Below, piece by piece: positions 44,929 through 57,722 of a DNA stretch of 64,000 nucleotides. Position 1 is the first letter of the stretch. Each line of letters opens with the position of its first letter. Under the pieces are notes generated by a model. The model saw only the letters and a list, made by a program, of their open reading frames with translations. It did not search any database and had not been told where the DNA came from. Source of the stretch: Aminobacter sp039907765. GTDB lineage: Bacteria > Pseudomonadota > Alphaproteobacteria > Rhizobiales > Rhizobiaceae. Both the position numbers and the translations under genes were made by a program. Location of the stretch: contig NZ_JARDJI010000011.1 of NCBI RefSeq assembly GCF_039907765.1, positions 76,323 to 140,322 of the forward strand, given 5' to 3'.

Positions 44929-45795
44929 ATGGCGATTTTCAAGGCGGCAGCGGTGCAGATGCGCTCGGGCAAGGAGCCTGAGCGCAACGTCCGTGATTTC
45001 GAGGCGCTGGTGCGCGAGGCCGCCGGCCAGGGTGCGACCTACGTCCAGACCCCGGAGATGACCGGCGCCATCGTCGGCGACAAGGATGCCCGCGCGACAG
45101 CCTTCACGACCGAGGACAAGGACCTCGTCGTCGCCTCGGGCCGCAGGCTGGCCGCCGAGCTCGGCATCCACCTCCATGTCGGCTCTACCGCGATCGTGCG
45201 CGCCGACGGCAAGCTCGCCAATCGCGCCTTCCTGTTCGGACCCGACGGGGCGACGCTCGCCACCTACGACAAGATCCACATGTTCGACGTCGATCTCGAC
45301 AATGGCGAGAGCTGGCGCGAATCCTCGGCCTACGAGCCGGGCACCGAGGCCGTCGTCGCCGATACGGCGCTCGGCAGGCTCGGCTTCGCCATCTGCTACG
45401 ACCTGCGCTTCCCGCAGCTGTTCCGCGCCGAGGCGCTGGCCGGCGCCGAGGTGCTGACCGTCCCCGCAGCCTTCACCCGCCAGACCGGCCTCGCCCACTG
45501 GCACGTACTGCTGCGTGCGCGGGCCATCGAAAACGGCGCCTTCGTCGTCGCTTCCGCCCAGGGCGGCAGGCACGAGGACGGCCGCGAGACCTTCGGCCAC
45601 TCGCTGATCATCGATCCGTGGGGCCGCATCCTGGCCGAGGCCGCCAACGACGAGCCCGGCGTCATCGTGGCCGAGATCGACACCCGCCATTCCGCCGATG
45701 CGCGCAAGAAGATCCCCAATCTCAAGAACGCGCGCGCCTTCGAGGTTTCGCTGCGCAAGCCGGGCGAGGGGGCTCTCAGGGGAGCCGCATCTTGA
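44929..45795 (+). CDS. Carbon-nitrogen hydrolase (Nit1-like; possible deaminated-glutathione amidase)
   Basis: A 288-residue member of the nitrilase superfamily with the catalytic triad Glu43 (TPEMTG), Lys115 (YDKIHMFD) and Cys156 (FAICYDLRFPQ). The FDVDLDNGESWRESSAYEPG and GFAICYDLRFPQLFRAEALAGAE blocks match the Nit1/Nit2 branch, which removes amide groups from deaminated glutathione or omega-amides. The position beside grxC supports a glutathione link. The exact substrate is inference. The stop overlaps the start of the next gene. Confidence 0.9.
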   Translation: MAIFKAAAVQMRSGKEPERNVRDFEALVREAAGQGATYVQTPEMTGAIVGDKDARATAFTTEDKDLVVASGRRLAAELGIHLHVGSTAIVRADGKLANRAFLFGPDGATLATYDKIHMFDVDLDNGESWRESSAYEPGTEAVVADTALGRLGFAICYDLRFPQLFRAEALAGAEVLTVPAAFTRQTGLAHWHVLLRARAIENGAFVVASAQGGRHEDGRETFGHSLIIDPWGRILAEAANDEPGVIVAEIDTRHSADARKKIPNLKNARAFEVSLRKPGEGALRGAAS

Positions 45796-46217
45796 TCCGC
45801 TTTTCCCTTCATTGCGACAACGCGCACGACTTCGAAGGGTGGTTCCGCAGCAACGACGACTTCGACACCCAGCGCAAGCGCGGCTTCGTCGAATGCCCCG
45901 AATGCGGTTCGCAGAAGGTCGAGAAGGCGCTGATGGCGCCGGCCGTGTCGACCTCGCGCAAGCAGGAAAAGATCGCGCTCGCCATGGGTGAACAGCAGCG
46001 CCGGGCGATGGCGGCGCTGAAGGACCTGTCCGAGAAGGTGCGGCAGAATGCCGAGGACGTCGGCGACAAGTTCGCCGAGGAAGCCCGCAAGATCCACTTC
46101 GGCGAGGCCGAAGCCCGCGGCATCTACGGTGCTGCCACCCTCGACGAGGCCAAGGGGCTGGCCGAAGACGGCATCGACTTCATGCCCCTGCCGGTGTTTC
46201 CGGACGACCGGAACTGA
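45792..46217 (+). CDS. DUF1178 family protein
   Basis: A 141-residue DUF1178 protein: an N-terminal cysteine-bearing part (FSLHCDNAHDFEGWFRSNDDFDTQRKRGFVECPECGSQKVEKALMAP) that looks like a small zinc-binding fold, then a helical C-terminal half. The function is unknown. Start TTG at 45792 overlaps the nitrilase stop (TTGA), so the two are coupled; DUF1178 genes are often next to Nit1-like genes. Confidence 0.88.
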   Translation: MIRFSLHCDNAHDFEGWFRSNDDFDTQRKRGFVECPECGSQKVEKALMAPAVSTSRKQEKIALAMGEQQRRAMAALKDLSEKVRQNAEDVGDKFAEEARKIHFGEAEARGIYGAATLDEAKGLAEDGIDFMPLPVFPDDRN

Positions 46218-46227
46218 ACGTCTCAGT

Positions 46228-46262
46228 AGCCCTCATCGTGAGCCTGTCGAACCACGAGGGCG
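46228..46262. repeat. Degenerate single arm of the intergenic CTTCGACAAGCTC repeat family
   Basis: CCCTCATCGTGAGCCTGTCGAACCACGAGGG resembles the arms at 7058 and 7224 with substitutions. It lies in the gap between the convergent DUF1178 and MmcQ genes. Confidence 0.4.
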
Positions 46263-46290
46263 CTAGGGGCGCCAGGGCCGACTAACTACC

Positions 46291-46638
46291 TCACCCATCG
46301 CCCGCCGCCAGATCGAACGCCTTGCGCAATGTGATCGGCGCCGTGTTGCGCCAGGCCGTCAGCAGCGCGCTCCTCAGCGTCGCCGCGTCGGCGGTGGCGA
46401 GCATCACCCGGGTCCAGCCCTGCTTGCCCCAGCCGCCGTTCACCGGCAGAAACACCGCCGGCTCGCTGCCGGCCATCATTTCCTGCTGGTCGCGCGTCAG
46501 CTTGACCACGGCGTTGCCGTCCTCCGGCAGCGTCGCGAAGACACGGTCGCGGACGCGGAAATCGGGCTTGCCGAAATGCGATTTCTCGGTCGCGCCGGGC
46601 AGTTCCAGGGCGATCCGTCTGACATCCTCGGGTGTCAT
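46291..46638 (-). CDS. MmcQ/YjbR family protein
   Basis: A 115-residue YjbR/CyaY-fold protein: VRRIALELPGATEKSHFGKPDFRVRDRVFATLPEDGNAVVKLTRDQQEMM, then GWGKQGWTRVMLATADAATLRSALLTAWRNTAP. The family is sometimes called DNA-binding on the basis of fold; no clear role. The ATG at 46638 follows GGAGG. A second paralogue lies at 57723-58085. Confidence 0.88.
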   Translation of the reverse strand: MTPEDVRRIALELPGATEKSHFGKPDFRVRDRVFATLPEDGNAVVKLTRDQQEMMAGSEPAVFLPVNGGWGKQGWTRVMLATADAATLRSALLTAWRNTAPITLRKAFDLAAGDG

Positions 46639-46718
46639 GGCCAAGCCTCCTCGATCCCCTCATGGTGGGAGATCGAGGCGGGCGATGCAAGCACGCGTGG
46701 CCCGTGGACCGGGCGGCG

Positions 46719-47465
46719 TCAGGCGGCCTTTTCGGCCAGCACCATGTAGTTGACGTCCATGTCTCGCGATTTCTGCCAGCGGTCGGCCAGCGGATTGTAG
46801 ATCACGCCGGTACGGTCGATGGTGGCGAGGCCCGCGCCGGTGAGCGCCTTGTCGAGCTCTTCGGGCCGCACCAGCTTGCCGTACTGGTGGGTGCCGCGCG
46901 GCAGCCAGCGGAGCACATATTCGGCGCCGACGATGGCCAGCCCCAGCGCCTTGAAGGTGCGGTTGATGGTGGCCACGAACATGATGCCGCCGGGCTTCAC
47001 CATCTCGCCGCACTTCTTCACGAACAGCTCGACGTCGGCGACGTGCTCGACCACTTCCATGTTGAGGATGACGTCGAATTTTTCGCCCGCGTCGGCCAAA
47101 TCCTCGGCGGTGGTGGCGCGGTAGTCCACGCTCACGCCCGCCTCCGCCGCATGCAGCTTTGCCACCTCGATGTTGGTCGCCGAGGCGTCGGCGCCCACCA
47201 CTTCGGCGCCGAGACGGGACATCGGCTCGCACAGCAGCCCGCCGCCGCAGCCGATGTCGAGGAAGCGCAGCCCCTCGAACGGCCGCGCCGCATGGGTGTC
47301 GCGGCCGAAGCGCTGGGCCACCTGGTCGCGGATATAGCCCAGCCGGACCGGATTGAACTTGTGCAGCGGGCGGAACTTGCCGTTCGGGTTCCACCATTCG
47401 GCGGCGAGCTTCGAAAACCGCTCGACTTCTCCGGCATCGATGGTCGATGGGCGGGGATCTGGCAT
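46719..47465 (-). CDS. ubiG: Ubiquinone biosynthesis O-methyltransferase UbiG
   Basis: SAM-dependent enzyme that performs both O-methylation steps of ubiquinone synthesis; 248 residues, full length. The SAM motif I is LDIGCGGGLLCEPMSRLG, preceded by FSKLAAEWWNPNGKFRPLHKFNPVRLGYIR, the family N-terminal signature, and followed by DVILNMEVVEHV and the HQYGKLVRPEEL segment. The ATG at 47465 is divergent from lysC across a 433-base gap. Confidence 0.96.
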   Translation of the reverse strand: MPDPRPSTIDAGEVERFSKLAAEWWNPNGKFRPLHKFNPVRLGYIRDQVAQRFGRDTHAARPFEGLRFLDIGCGGGLLCEPMSRLGAEVVGADASATNIEVAKLHAAEAGVSVDYRATTAEDLADAGEKFDVILNMEVVEHVADVELFVKKCGEMVKPGGIMFVATINRTFKALGLAIVGAEYVLRWLPRGTHQYGKLVRPEELDKALTGAGLATIDRTGVIYNPLADRWQKSRDMDVNYMVLAEKAA

Positions 47466-47561
47466 CAGTGTGGTCTCCTTCGAGCAGAAGCAAGTCGGGT
47501 CTGGGGTCGGGATTGTCAAGGCACGTTTTTGGCACCGGTGGGCGGGCCCGCAGCGGCGGAG

Positions 47562-47586
47562 CCGCCGACGGATCGCCCGTCGGCGG
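47562..47586. repeat. GC-rich perfect inverted repeat in the ubiG-lysC gap
   Basis: CCGCCGACGG / CCGTCGGCGG, 10-bp arms, 5-base loop. The gap 47466-47898 otherwise holds a terminator-like hairpin (47768-47795) and no gene I can support. Confidence 0.5.
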
Positions 47587-47767
47587 TGCGCATACGCAGG
47601 TTTCTGGTGTTCCGTTCGCCAGGCCGTGACCGCGATCGATGCGTGCGACAAGTCGATGCCGGCGGGGCTATCGCCTGCGCCGCCTGGCAGCCGCCGGTCT
47701 CGGCCACCGGCTTTTCGGCGGCCGTCGGTCGCATGCCGGCAAATCGGGCGCGGTGATTTGTCTGGCC

Positions 47768-47795
47768 GGGCGTCCTTGCGGAAGGCGCCCGTTTT
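47768..47795 (+). terminator. Terminator-like hairpin in the lysC leader
   Basis: GGGCG(T)CCTT-GCGG-AAGGCGCCC forms a 9-bp stem with one bulge and is followed by GTTTTGG on the plus strand, about 100 bases before lysC. It could attenuate lysC or end a short upstream RNA. Confidence 0.5.
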
Positions 47796-47898
47796 GGATA
47801 TGGAGGCCGCGCATTCGGCACCGCGCCAACCGGCGGTGTTTTCAACCATTTTCCGGTCTTTCGCGAGGCCGGCGCACAGGCAAGGGCTTTTCGCTTCC

Positions 47899-49173
47899 AT
47901 GGCGCGCATCGTGATGAAGTTCGGCGGAACGTCCGTCGCCGACCTTGACCGCATCCATAACGTGGCGCGGCACGTCAAACGCGAGGTCGATGCCGGCCAT
48001 GAGGTCGCCGTCGTCGTCTCGGCCATGTCGGGCAAGACCAACGAACTCGTCGGCTGGGTCCAGGGCATGCCCAAGGCCACCGGCGCGAACAGCCCGTTCT
48101 TCGACGCGCGCGAATACGATGCCATCGTGGCGTCCGGCGAGCAGGTGACGTCGGGCCTTCTGGCGATCGCGCTGCAGTCGATCGGCGTCAATGCCCGCTC
48201 CTGGCAGGGCTGGCAGATCCCGATCAAGACCGACGGGGCGCATGGCGCCGCGCGCATCCTCGACATCGACGGCTCGTTCCTGATCAAGCGCTTCCAGGAA
48301 GGCCAGGTCGCGGTCGTCGCCGGCTTCCAGGGCATCGCTCCCGACAACCGCATCGCCACCCTCGGCCGCGGCGGTTCCGACACCAGTGCCGTGGCCATCG
48401 CGGCGGCGGTGAAGGCCGACCGCTGCGACATCTACACCGATGTCGACGGCGTCTATACGACCGACCCGCGCATCGAGCCCAAGGCCCGGCGCCTGTCCAA
48501 GATCTCCTTCGAGGAAATGCTTGAAATGGCGTCGCTCGGCGCCAAGGTTCTGCAGGTGCGTTCGGTCGAACTCGCCATGGTGCACAAGGTGCGCACCTTC
48601 GTGCGTTCTTCATTCGAGGATCCGGATGCGCCCGGCATGGGCGATTTCCTCAACCCGCCTGGTACTCTCATTTGTGACGAGGATGAAATCGTGGAACAGC
48701 AGGTCGTTACCGGTATCGCCTACGCCAAGGACGAGGCCCAGGTCTCGCTGCGCCGCGTCGCCGACAGGCCGGGCGTGGCAGGCGGCATCTTCGGGCCGCT
48801 CGCCGAAGCCAACATCAATGTCGACATGATCGTCCAGAACATCTCCGAGGACGGCAAGTTCACCGACATGACCTTCACCGTACCCTCGGGCGACGTGAAC
48901 AAGGCGCTGGCCGTGCTCGAGAAGATCCGCCCCGACATCGGCTTCGACGCCGTCCAGCACGACGAGGGCATGTCCAAGGTGTCGGTCATCGGCGTCGGCA
49001 TGCGCAGCCACGCGGGCGTTGCCGCCACGGCCTTCCAGGCGCTGGCCTCCAAGGGCATCAATATCCGCGCCATCACCACGTCGGAGATCAAGATTTCGAT
49101 ATTGATCGACGGTCCGTATACCGAACTTGCCGTTCGGACTTTGCATTCCGTCTACGGTCTCGATAAGCAGTAG
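47899..49173 (+). CDS. lysC: Aspartate kinase
   Basis: First enzyme of the lysine, threonine and methionine pathway, phosphorylating aspartate; 424 residues. The kinase signature KFGGTSVAD begins at Lys7, the catalytic region is GRGGSDTSAVAIA, and two ACT domains in the C-terminal third (VTGIAYAKDEAQVSLRRVADRPG and SKVSVIGVGMRSHAGVAA) carry feedback control by amino acids. The ATG at 47899 gives the family N-terminus. It is followed 76 bases later by ptsP, the conserved rhizobial order, and lysA is at 7.3 kb. Confidence 0.96.
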   Translation: MARIVMKFGGTSVADLDRIHNVARHVKREVDAGHEVAVVVSAMSGKTNELVGWVQGMPKATGANSPFFDAREYDAIVASGEQVTSGLLAIALQSIGVNARSWQGWQIPIKTDGAHGAARILDIDGSFLIKRFQEGQVAVVAGFQGIAPDNRIATLGRGGSDTSAVAIAAAVKADRCDIYTDVDGVYTTDPRIEPKARRLSKISFEEMLEMASLGAKVLQVRSVELAMVHKVRTFVRSSFEDPDAPGMGDFLNPPGTLICDEDEIVEQQVVTGIAYAKDEAQVSLRRVADRPGVAGGIFGPLAEANINVDMIVQNISEDGKFTDMTFTVPSGDVNKALAVLEKIRPDIGFDAVQHDEGMSKVSVIGVGMRSHAGVAATAFQALASKGINIRAITTSEIKISILIDGPYTELAVRTLHSVYGLDKQ

Positions 49174-49249
49174 TATAAGGAATCGAGCGTCACCGCGTTG
49201 CCGGCGTGCAGCATGTGCCGCGCCGGTTCCAAAGCATTGGAGACGGTGA

Positions 49250-51522
49250 ATGATGCGTGACATGGCCGCAGGGCCTCGCGTACTTCTGAAACGGCTCCGC
49301 GAATTGATGGCGGAGCCCCTCGAACCGCAGGAGCGGCTCGACAGGATCGTGCGCGACATCGCCGCCAACATGGTGGCCGAGGTCTGCTCGCTCTATGTGC
49401 TTCGCGCCGACTCCGTCCTCGAACTCTACGCCACCGTCGGTCTGAACCCCAACGCGGTCCACCTCGCCCAGCTGCGCCTCGGCCAGGGCCTTGTCGGCAC
49501 GATCGCGGCGAGCGCGCGCGCGCTCAACCTGTCCAATGCCCAGGAACACCCCGCCTTCGCCTACCTGCCGGAGACGGGCGAGGAGATCTACCATTCCTTC
49601 CTCGGCGTGCCGGTCTTGAGGGCAGGGCGCACCCTCGGCGTGCTCGTCGTCCAGAACAAGACCATGCGCCACTACCGCGACGACGAGGTCGAGGCGCTCG
49701 AGACCACCGCCATGGTCATCGCCGAGATGATCGCCTCCGGCGACATCGCAAGGCTGAGCCGTCCCGGCCTCGAGCTCGACCTCACCCGTCCGGCCTCGTT
49801 CACCGGCAATTCCTTCAACGAGGGCGTCGGCCTCGGCCATGTCGTGCTGCACGAGCCGCGCATCGTCGTCACCAACCTGTTCAACGAGGACAGCGACGAG
49901 GAGATGCGCCGGCTCGAGGATTCGCTCGGCTCGCTTCGGCTCTCCATCGACGACATGCTGTCGCGCCGCGACGTCGCCTTCGAGGGCGAGCACCGCGAGG
50001 TTCTCGAAGCCTACCGGATGTTCGCCAACGACCGCGGCTGGGTGCGCCGCCTCGAGGAGGCGATCCGCAACGGCCTGACCGCCGAGGCCGCGGTCGAGAA
50101 GGTGCAGAGCGACATGCGCGCGCGCATGCTGCATATGACCGATCCCTACCTGCGCGAGCGGATGAGCGATTTCGACGATCTCGCCAACCGGCTGCTGCGC
50201 CAGCTGATGGGCCGCGGCCCCGAGACCATCGCAGCCTCGCTGCCCAAGGACGCCATCATCGTCGCCCGCTCGATGGGCGCTGCCGAGCTGCTCGACTATC
50301 CGCGCGACCGGCTGCGCGGCCTGGTGCTGGAGGACGGCGCGCCGACCAGCCACGTCGTCATCGTGGCGCGCGCCATGGGCATTCCCGTCGCCGGCCAGAT
50401 GAAGGGCGCGGTCTCCATGTCGGAGAACGGCGACCCGATCATCGTCGACGGCGACGAGGGCACGATCCACCTCCGGCCCCAGCCCGACCTCGAGGCGGCG
50501 TATGCCGAGAAGGTGCGCTTCCGCGCCCGCCGGCAGGAGCTTTACCGCGAGCTGCGCAAGAAGCCGTCCGAGAGCGCCGACGGCGTCAAGGTCGATCTTT
50601 TGATGAACGCCGGCCTCGCCGTCGACCTGCCGCAGCTTGCCGAGGCGGGTGCCGCCGGCATCGGCCTGTTCCGCACCGAGCTGCAGTTCATGGTGGCCTC
50701 CACCTTCCCGCGCGCCGAGGCGCAGGAGAAGCTCTACCGCGACGTGCTCGACACGGCCAAGGGCCGTCCCGTCACCTTCCGCACCATCGACATCGGCGGC
50801 GACAAGGTGCTGCCCTACTTCAAGGGCTCGGTGCAGGAGGAGGAGAACCCCGCGCTCGGCTGGCGCGCCATCCGCCTCACCCTCGACCGTCCGGGCCTGC
50901 TGCGCACCCAGATCCGCGCGCTGCTCAAGGCCGCCGGCGGGCGCGAGCTCAAGGTCATGCTGCCGATGGTCACCGAACTCGCCGAGATCGCCCAGGCGCG
51001 CGAGATCATCGACCGCGAGGTGCGGCATCTGTCGCGCTTCGCCCACCACCTGCCGACCAGCCTCAAGCTCGGCGCCATGATCGAGGTGCCGTCGCTGCTC
51101 TGGCAGCTCGACGAGCTGATGCAGGCGGTCGACTTCGTCTCGGTCGGGTCCAACGACCTGTTCCAGTTCGTCATGGCCGCCGACCGCGGCAACACTCAGC
51201 TCGCCGACCGCTTCGACCCGCTGTCGGTGCCGTTCCTGCGCGTGCTCAAGCAGATCGCCGATGCCGGCGCGCGCAACCACACGCCCGTCACGCTGTGCGG
51301 CGAACTCGCCGGCAAGCCGATCTCGGCCATGGCGCTGATCGGCGTCGGCTACCGCTCCATCTCCATGTCGCCGGCCTCCATCGGCCCGGTCAAGGCGATG
51401 CTCACCGAACTCCCCGTCGGGGAACTCAAGTCCTTCCTCGACGACAACCTTTCCGGCCCTGCGGCCAGCCTGCCGATGCGCGCGCTGCTTCAGGCCTTTG
51501 CGGACGACCGTTCCATACCCCT

Positions 51523-51526
<4 letters not shown>
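49250..51526 (+). CDS. ptsP: Phosphoenolpyruvate-protein phosphotransferase PtsP (EI-Ntr)
   Basis: First enzyme of the nitrogen-type phosphotransferase chain, 758 residues. A GAF domain (about residues 25-165) is followed by the EI domains. The phospho-accepting His is His368 in LEDGAPTSHVVIVARAMGIP, and the PEP-binding C-terminal region has GIGLFRTELQFM, GSNDLFQFVMAADRGN and the catalytic-type LCGELAG. It passes phosphate to NPr and EIIA-Ntr, which sense nitrogen and potassium status. The ATG at 49250 follows GGAGACGGTG. Its stop overlaps the prfA start (ATGA). Confidence 0.96.
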
Positions 51527-52602
<1,076 letters not shown>

Positions 52603-52636
52603 GGCCGAGGGCGGGGTAATGCGCCTGCGTCAGTGT

Positions 52637-52780
52637 ACCCCCACCCCTGACCCCTCCCCACAGGGGGGAGGGGAACTTCGCGGCACAACAGTTTCATCAT
52701 CCCGGCCGGCGACGATTCTGAGTGAGACGGCGGCGAGCCGGTCCCCCTCCCCCTTGTGGGGAGGGGTTAGGGGTGGGGGT
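52637..52780. repeat. Inverted-repeat element (about 144 bp), copy 1, between prfA and prmC
   Basis: The left arm (52637-52675, ACCCCCACCCCTGACCCCTC...) and right arm (52741-52780) are near-perfect inverted copies. The right 40-base arm is identical to 63835-63874, and the interiors share TTC(G/T)GCGGCAC at the start and GGCGGC(G/A)AGC at the end, so both are copies of one element. Confidence 0.8.
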
Positions 52781-52815
52781 GTCTTCGTAGCGGACCATGC
52801 GGGCAGGGTGGCTGC

Positions 52816-53682
52816 ATGAGCGCCTTTGCCGAGACGCTTGCAGCACTCCACCTCGCCGCCCGCCGCCGCCTTGCCGCCGCCGGCATCTCCGATGCCGGCC
52901 TCGATGCCCGCCTGATCGTCGAGCATTTTTCCGCCACCACCCGCACCGATGCGCTGCTGCGTCCCGATGCGCCGGTCCCGGCCGAAACCGCCCGCGCGGT
53001 CGAAGCCGCCCTCGAGCGCCGCATTGCCGGCGAGCCCGTGCACCGCATCCTCGGCTACCGCGAGTTCTACGGCATGCGGCTCGGCCTTTCGGCGGAGACG
53101 CTCGAGCCGCGCCCCGACACCGAAACCCTGGTCGACGCCGTGCTGCCCTTCGTCCGCGACACGGCTGGGCGCGAAGGCGTGTGCCGCATCCTCGATCTCG
53201 GCACGGGCACCGGTGCGATCGCGCTGGCGCTCCTGGCGCAGGAGCCGCATGCGGTCGCCACCGGCGTCGACGTCTCCGACGATGCGCTCGCAACCGCCGC
53301 GGCCAACGCCGTCAGTCTCGGCGTCGCCGCGCGGTTCACGGCAAAAAAATCCGACTGGTTCGCCGGAATTACCGGCCGCTACCATTTAATCGTCTCAAAT
53401 CCTCCCTATATTCCCTCATCAGGGATCGAGGATTTGCAGCACGAGGTTCGCAACTTCGATCCGCGCCGGGCGCTGGATGGCGGCCCGGACGGTCTCGAAC
53501 CATACAGAGCCATCGCGTCGGGCTCCGCACGCCACCTCGAAGAGGGCGCTTGCGTCGGCCTTGAGATAGGACACGACCAGCGACGCGACGTGACCGATAT
53601 ATTCGAGCGGGCCGGCTATCATCTGATCGCCCAGCACAAGGACTTGGGCGGCAATGACCGCGTGCTCGTGTTCAGTCGGTGA
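52816..53682 (+). CDS. prmC: Peptide chain release factor N5-glutamine methyltransferase
   Basis: Methylates the glutamine of the GGQ motif of release factors; 288 residues. The N-terminal helical domain (LDARLIVEHFSATTRTDALLRP) binds the factor. The SAM motif I is ILDLGTGTGAIALALL and the catalytic motif is NPPYIPS. It follows prfA, its substrate gene, though separated by a repeat element. The ATG at 52816 is 36 bases past that element. Confidence 0.95.
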   Translation: MSAFAETLAALHLAARRRLAAAGISDAGLDARLIVEHFSATTRTDALLRPDAPVPAETARAVEAALERRIAGEPVHRILGYREFYGMRLGLSAETLEPRPDTETLVDAVLPFVRDTAGREGVCRILDLGTGTGAIALALLAQEPHAVATGVDVSDDALATAAANAVSLGVAARFTAKKSDWFAGITGRYHLIVSNPPYIPSSGIEDLQHEVRNFDPRRALDGGPDGLEPYRAIASGSARHLEEGACVGLEIGHDQRRDVTDIFERAGYHLIAQHKDLGGNDRVLVFSR

Positions 53683-53784
53683 AAGGCCTTGCGGCACCGC
53701 AAAAAACCGCTTGGCAAGGAATGTGAATGCCGCTAGGTTCCGGGCGACCGGATGAGACGAAGCAGGCAGTACTCTTTACGTTCG

Positions 53785-53956
53785 GTTTCCCAAGGAAACT
53801 TGCTGCCTTCTTGCGTAGACGACGCTCTAGCTTCGTGCGGGGATCGTTCGGCAGACATGTAACCGACAAAGGACGGCATGTGGCGCCAGCGCAGGCTATG
53901 CGGGCGAACACCAGCGGAAGAACACGAACCGGCTGTTTCCGGAAGGGCAGCGGTTC
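53785..53956 (+). promoter_or_regulatory. Structured leader before the DUF4167 gene
   Basis: The 304-base gap 53683-53986 contains two clear hairpins: GTTTCC-CAA-GGAAAC (53785-53799) and GAACCGGCTG...CAGCGGTTC (53926-53956). Third-position G+C in the open frame that spans it (53727-53987) is far below the neighbours', so I read it as a leader RNA, not a gene. Confidence 0.4.
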
Positions 53957-53986
53957 GGAGCAAGATTTCAACACGAAGAGAATCTG

Positions 53987-54757
53987 ATGAGGCCACAACA
54001 GCAGAACAGGCGCATGCGCGGGCGCAACAACAACAATAACAATAGCAACAATAACAACCGCAAGGGACCCAATCCCCTCACGCGCAACTACGAGAGCAAC
54101 GGTCCAGACGTCAAGATTCGTGGCTCCGCGCAGCAGATCGCCGAAAAATACGCAACCCTCGCCCGTGACGCGCAGAGTTCCGGCGACCGCGTGATGGCCG
54201 AGAACTACCTGCAGCACGCCGAGCACTACAATCGCATCATTGCCGCCGCCCTGGCGCAGATGCCGATCCAACACCAGCAGCAGGCCCGCGACGACTTCGA
54301 CGCCGACCTGGATGACGAGCGCGACGAGGAAACGGTCGGCAACGCCGCCGAATCTCAGCCCGTGCAGCAGCAACCGCTGCCGGTCGCCAACGGTACCGGC
54401 CCGCAGCCCGAGATCGAAGGCACGCCCGCCGAAGTGGCGTTGAACCCGGAAGCCGCCGAAGGCCAGCAGCCGCGCGAGGGACGCCGTGAACGCGGCCGCA
54501 ACCGCCATGAGGGCCGCCGCGGCGAGCGCCGCCACAACGACCAGCCGCAGGTCGCTGCCGCACCGGCCGAAGCCGCCGCGGTGGAAGCGCCCGAGGCCGC
54601 CGTCGCCGAGGCGGCACCCGTGGCCGAGGCCGCGCCTGCCGCCGCGGCAGAGGGCGAGGCTGCTCCCGCTCCGCGCCGCACCCGTCGCCCGCGCCGTGGC
54701 GAGACTGCCGCCGAGGCCGAGGCTGGCAGCGAGGCGCCGGCCACCGTCGAGGGTTGA
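53987..54757 (+). CDS. DUF4167 family protein
   Basis: A 256-residue protein typical of Rhizobiales. An Asn/Gln/Arg-rich start (MRPQQQNRRMRGRNNNNNNS) is followed by the folded DUF4167 core KGPNPLTRNYESNGPDVKIRGSAQQIAEKYATLARDAQSSGDRVMAENYLQHAEHYNRI, then long low-complexity Ala/Glu/Pro and Arg tracts. Function unknown; the basic disordered ends suggest RNA binding, which is inference. It sits between prmC and clpB, the usual position, with a strong terminator after it. Confidence 0.88.
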   Translation: MRPQQQNRRMRGRNNNNNNSNNNNRKGPNPLTRNYESNGPDVKIRGSAQQIAEKYATLARDAQSSGDRVMAENYLQHAEHYNRIIAAALAQMPIQHQQQARDDFDADLDDERDEETVGNAAESQPVQQQPLPVANGTGPQPEIEGTPAEVALNPEAAEGQQPREGRRERGRNRHEGRRGERRHNDQPQVAAAPAEAAAVEAPEAAVAEAAPVAEAAPAAAAEGEAAPAPRRTRRPRRGETAAEAEAGSEAPATVEG

Positions 54758-54812
54758 TGCAGGCATCGCCAGCCCGGCGAAGCACTGTCTCGAAGCATTG
54801 CAAATGATTGCG

Positions 54813-54848
54813 AACGGCGGGATGAAAATCTCGCCGTTTTTGTTTTTT
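54813..54848 (+). terminator. Intrinsic terminator after the DUF4167 gene
   Basis: An 11-bp stem with one G-T pair (AACGGCGGGAT / ATCTCGCCGTT, GAAA loop) followed by TTTTTGTTTTTT. Confidence 0.85.
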
Positions 54849-54865
54849 GACTTCGATCAAAGCTC

Positions 54866-54894
54866 CTTGAGGGATATCGTCCTACTCCCCATAT
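54866..54894 (+). promoter_or_regulatory. RpoH (sigma-32) heat-shock promoter of clpB
   Basis: CTTGAG at 54866-54871 and CCCCATAT at 54887-54894 with a 15-base spacer match the heat-shock consensus closely. It lies about 94 bases before the clpB start and after the preceding terminator, so clpB has its own heat-inducible unit. Confidence 0.8.
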
Positions 54895-54987
54895 CACGCC
54901 CAGCAGGGTCCGGCCCGATTGGGCGGACCCGTCACCTTGAACCAGACCGGTGCCGCTAAGCGGGCCGGCGACGGAGTGGAGACAGAT

Positions 54988-57591
<2,604 letters not shown>

Positions 57592-57646
57592 GACTGGACG
57601 CCAAAGGTCGAAGCAAGCGTTGAGCAGTTAAGAGCCCTGGGTTTTT

Positions 57647-57715
57647 CCTCTCCCCCGTCGAACGGGGGAGAGGTGCCGAGCGTAGCGAGGCGGAGTGGGG
57701 GTCGACAGGCCGTGG
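57647..57715. repeat. C-rich hairpin repeat between clpB and the MmcQ gene
   Basis: A perfect 12-bp stem, CCTCTCCCCCGT / ACGGGGGAGAGG with a 3-base loop (57647-57673), then TGCCGAGCGTAGCGAGGCGGAGTG and GGGGGTC. The same hairpin type is at 12838 and 12887. Confidence 0.65.
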
Positions 57716-57722
57716 GGTTAAG

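Noticed and set aside
47466..47898. Lysine riboswitch or 6S RNA in the lysC gap
   Set aside because: The hairpins do not match the conserved core sequence of either RNA as I know it; left as an undefined leader.
53727..53987. An 86-codon gene before DUF4167
   Set aside because: Despite a ribosome site and an exact TGATG join, its third-position G+C is far below real genes here and the product resembles no family; kept only as a leader finding.
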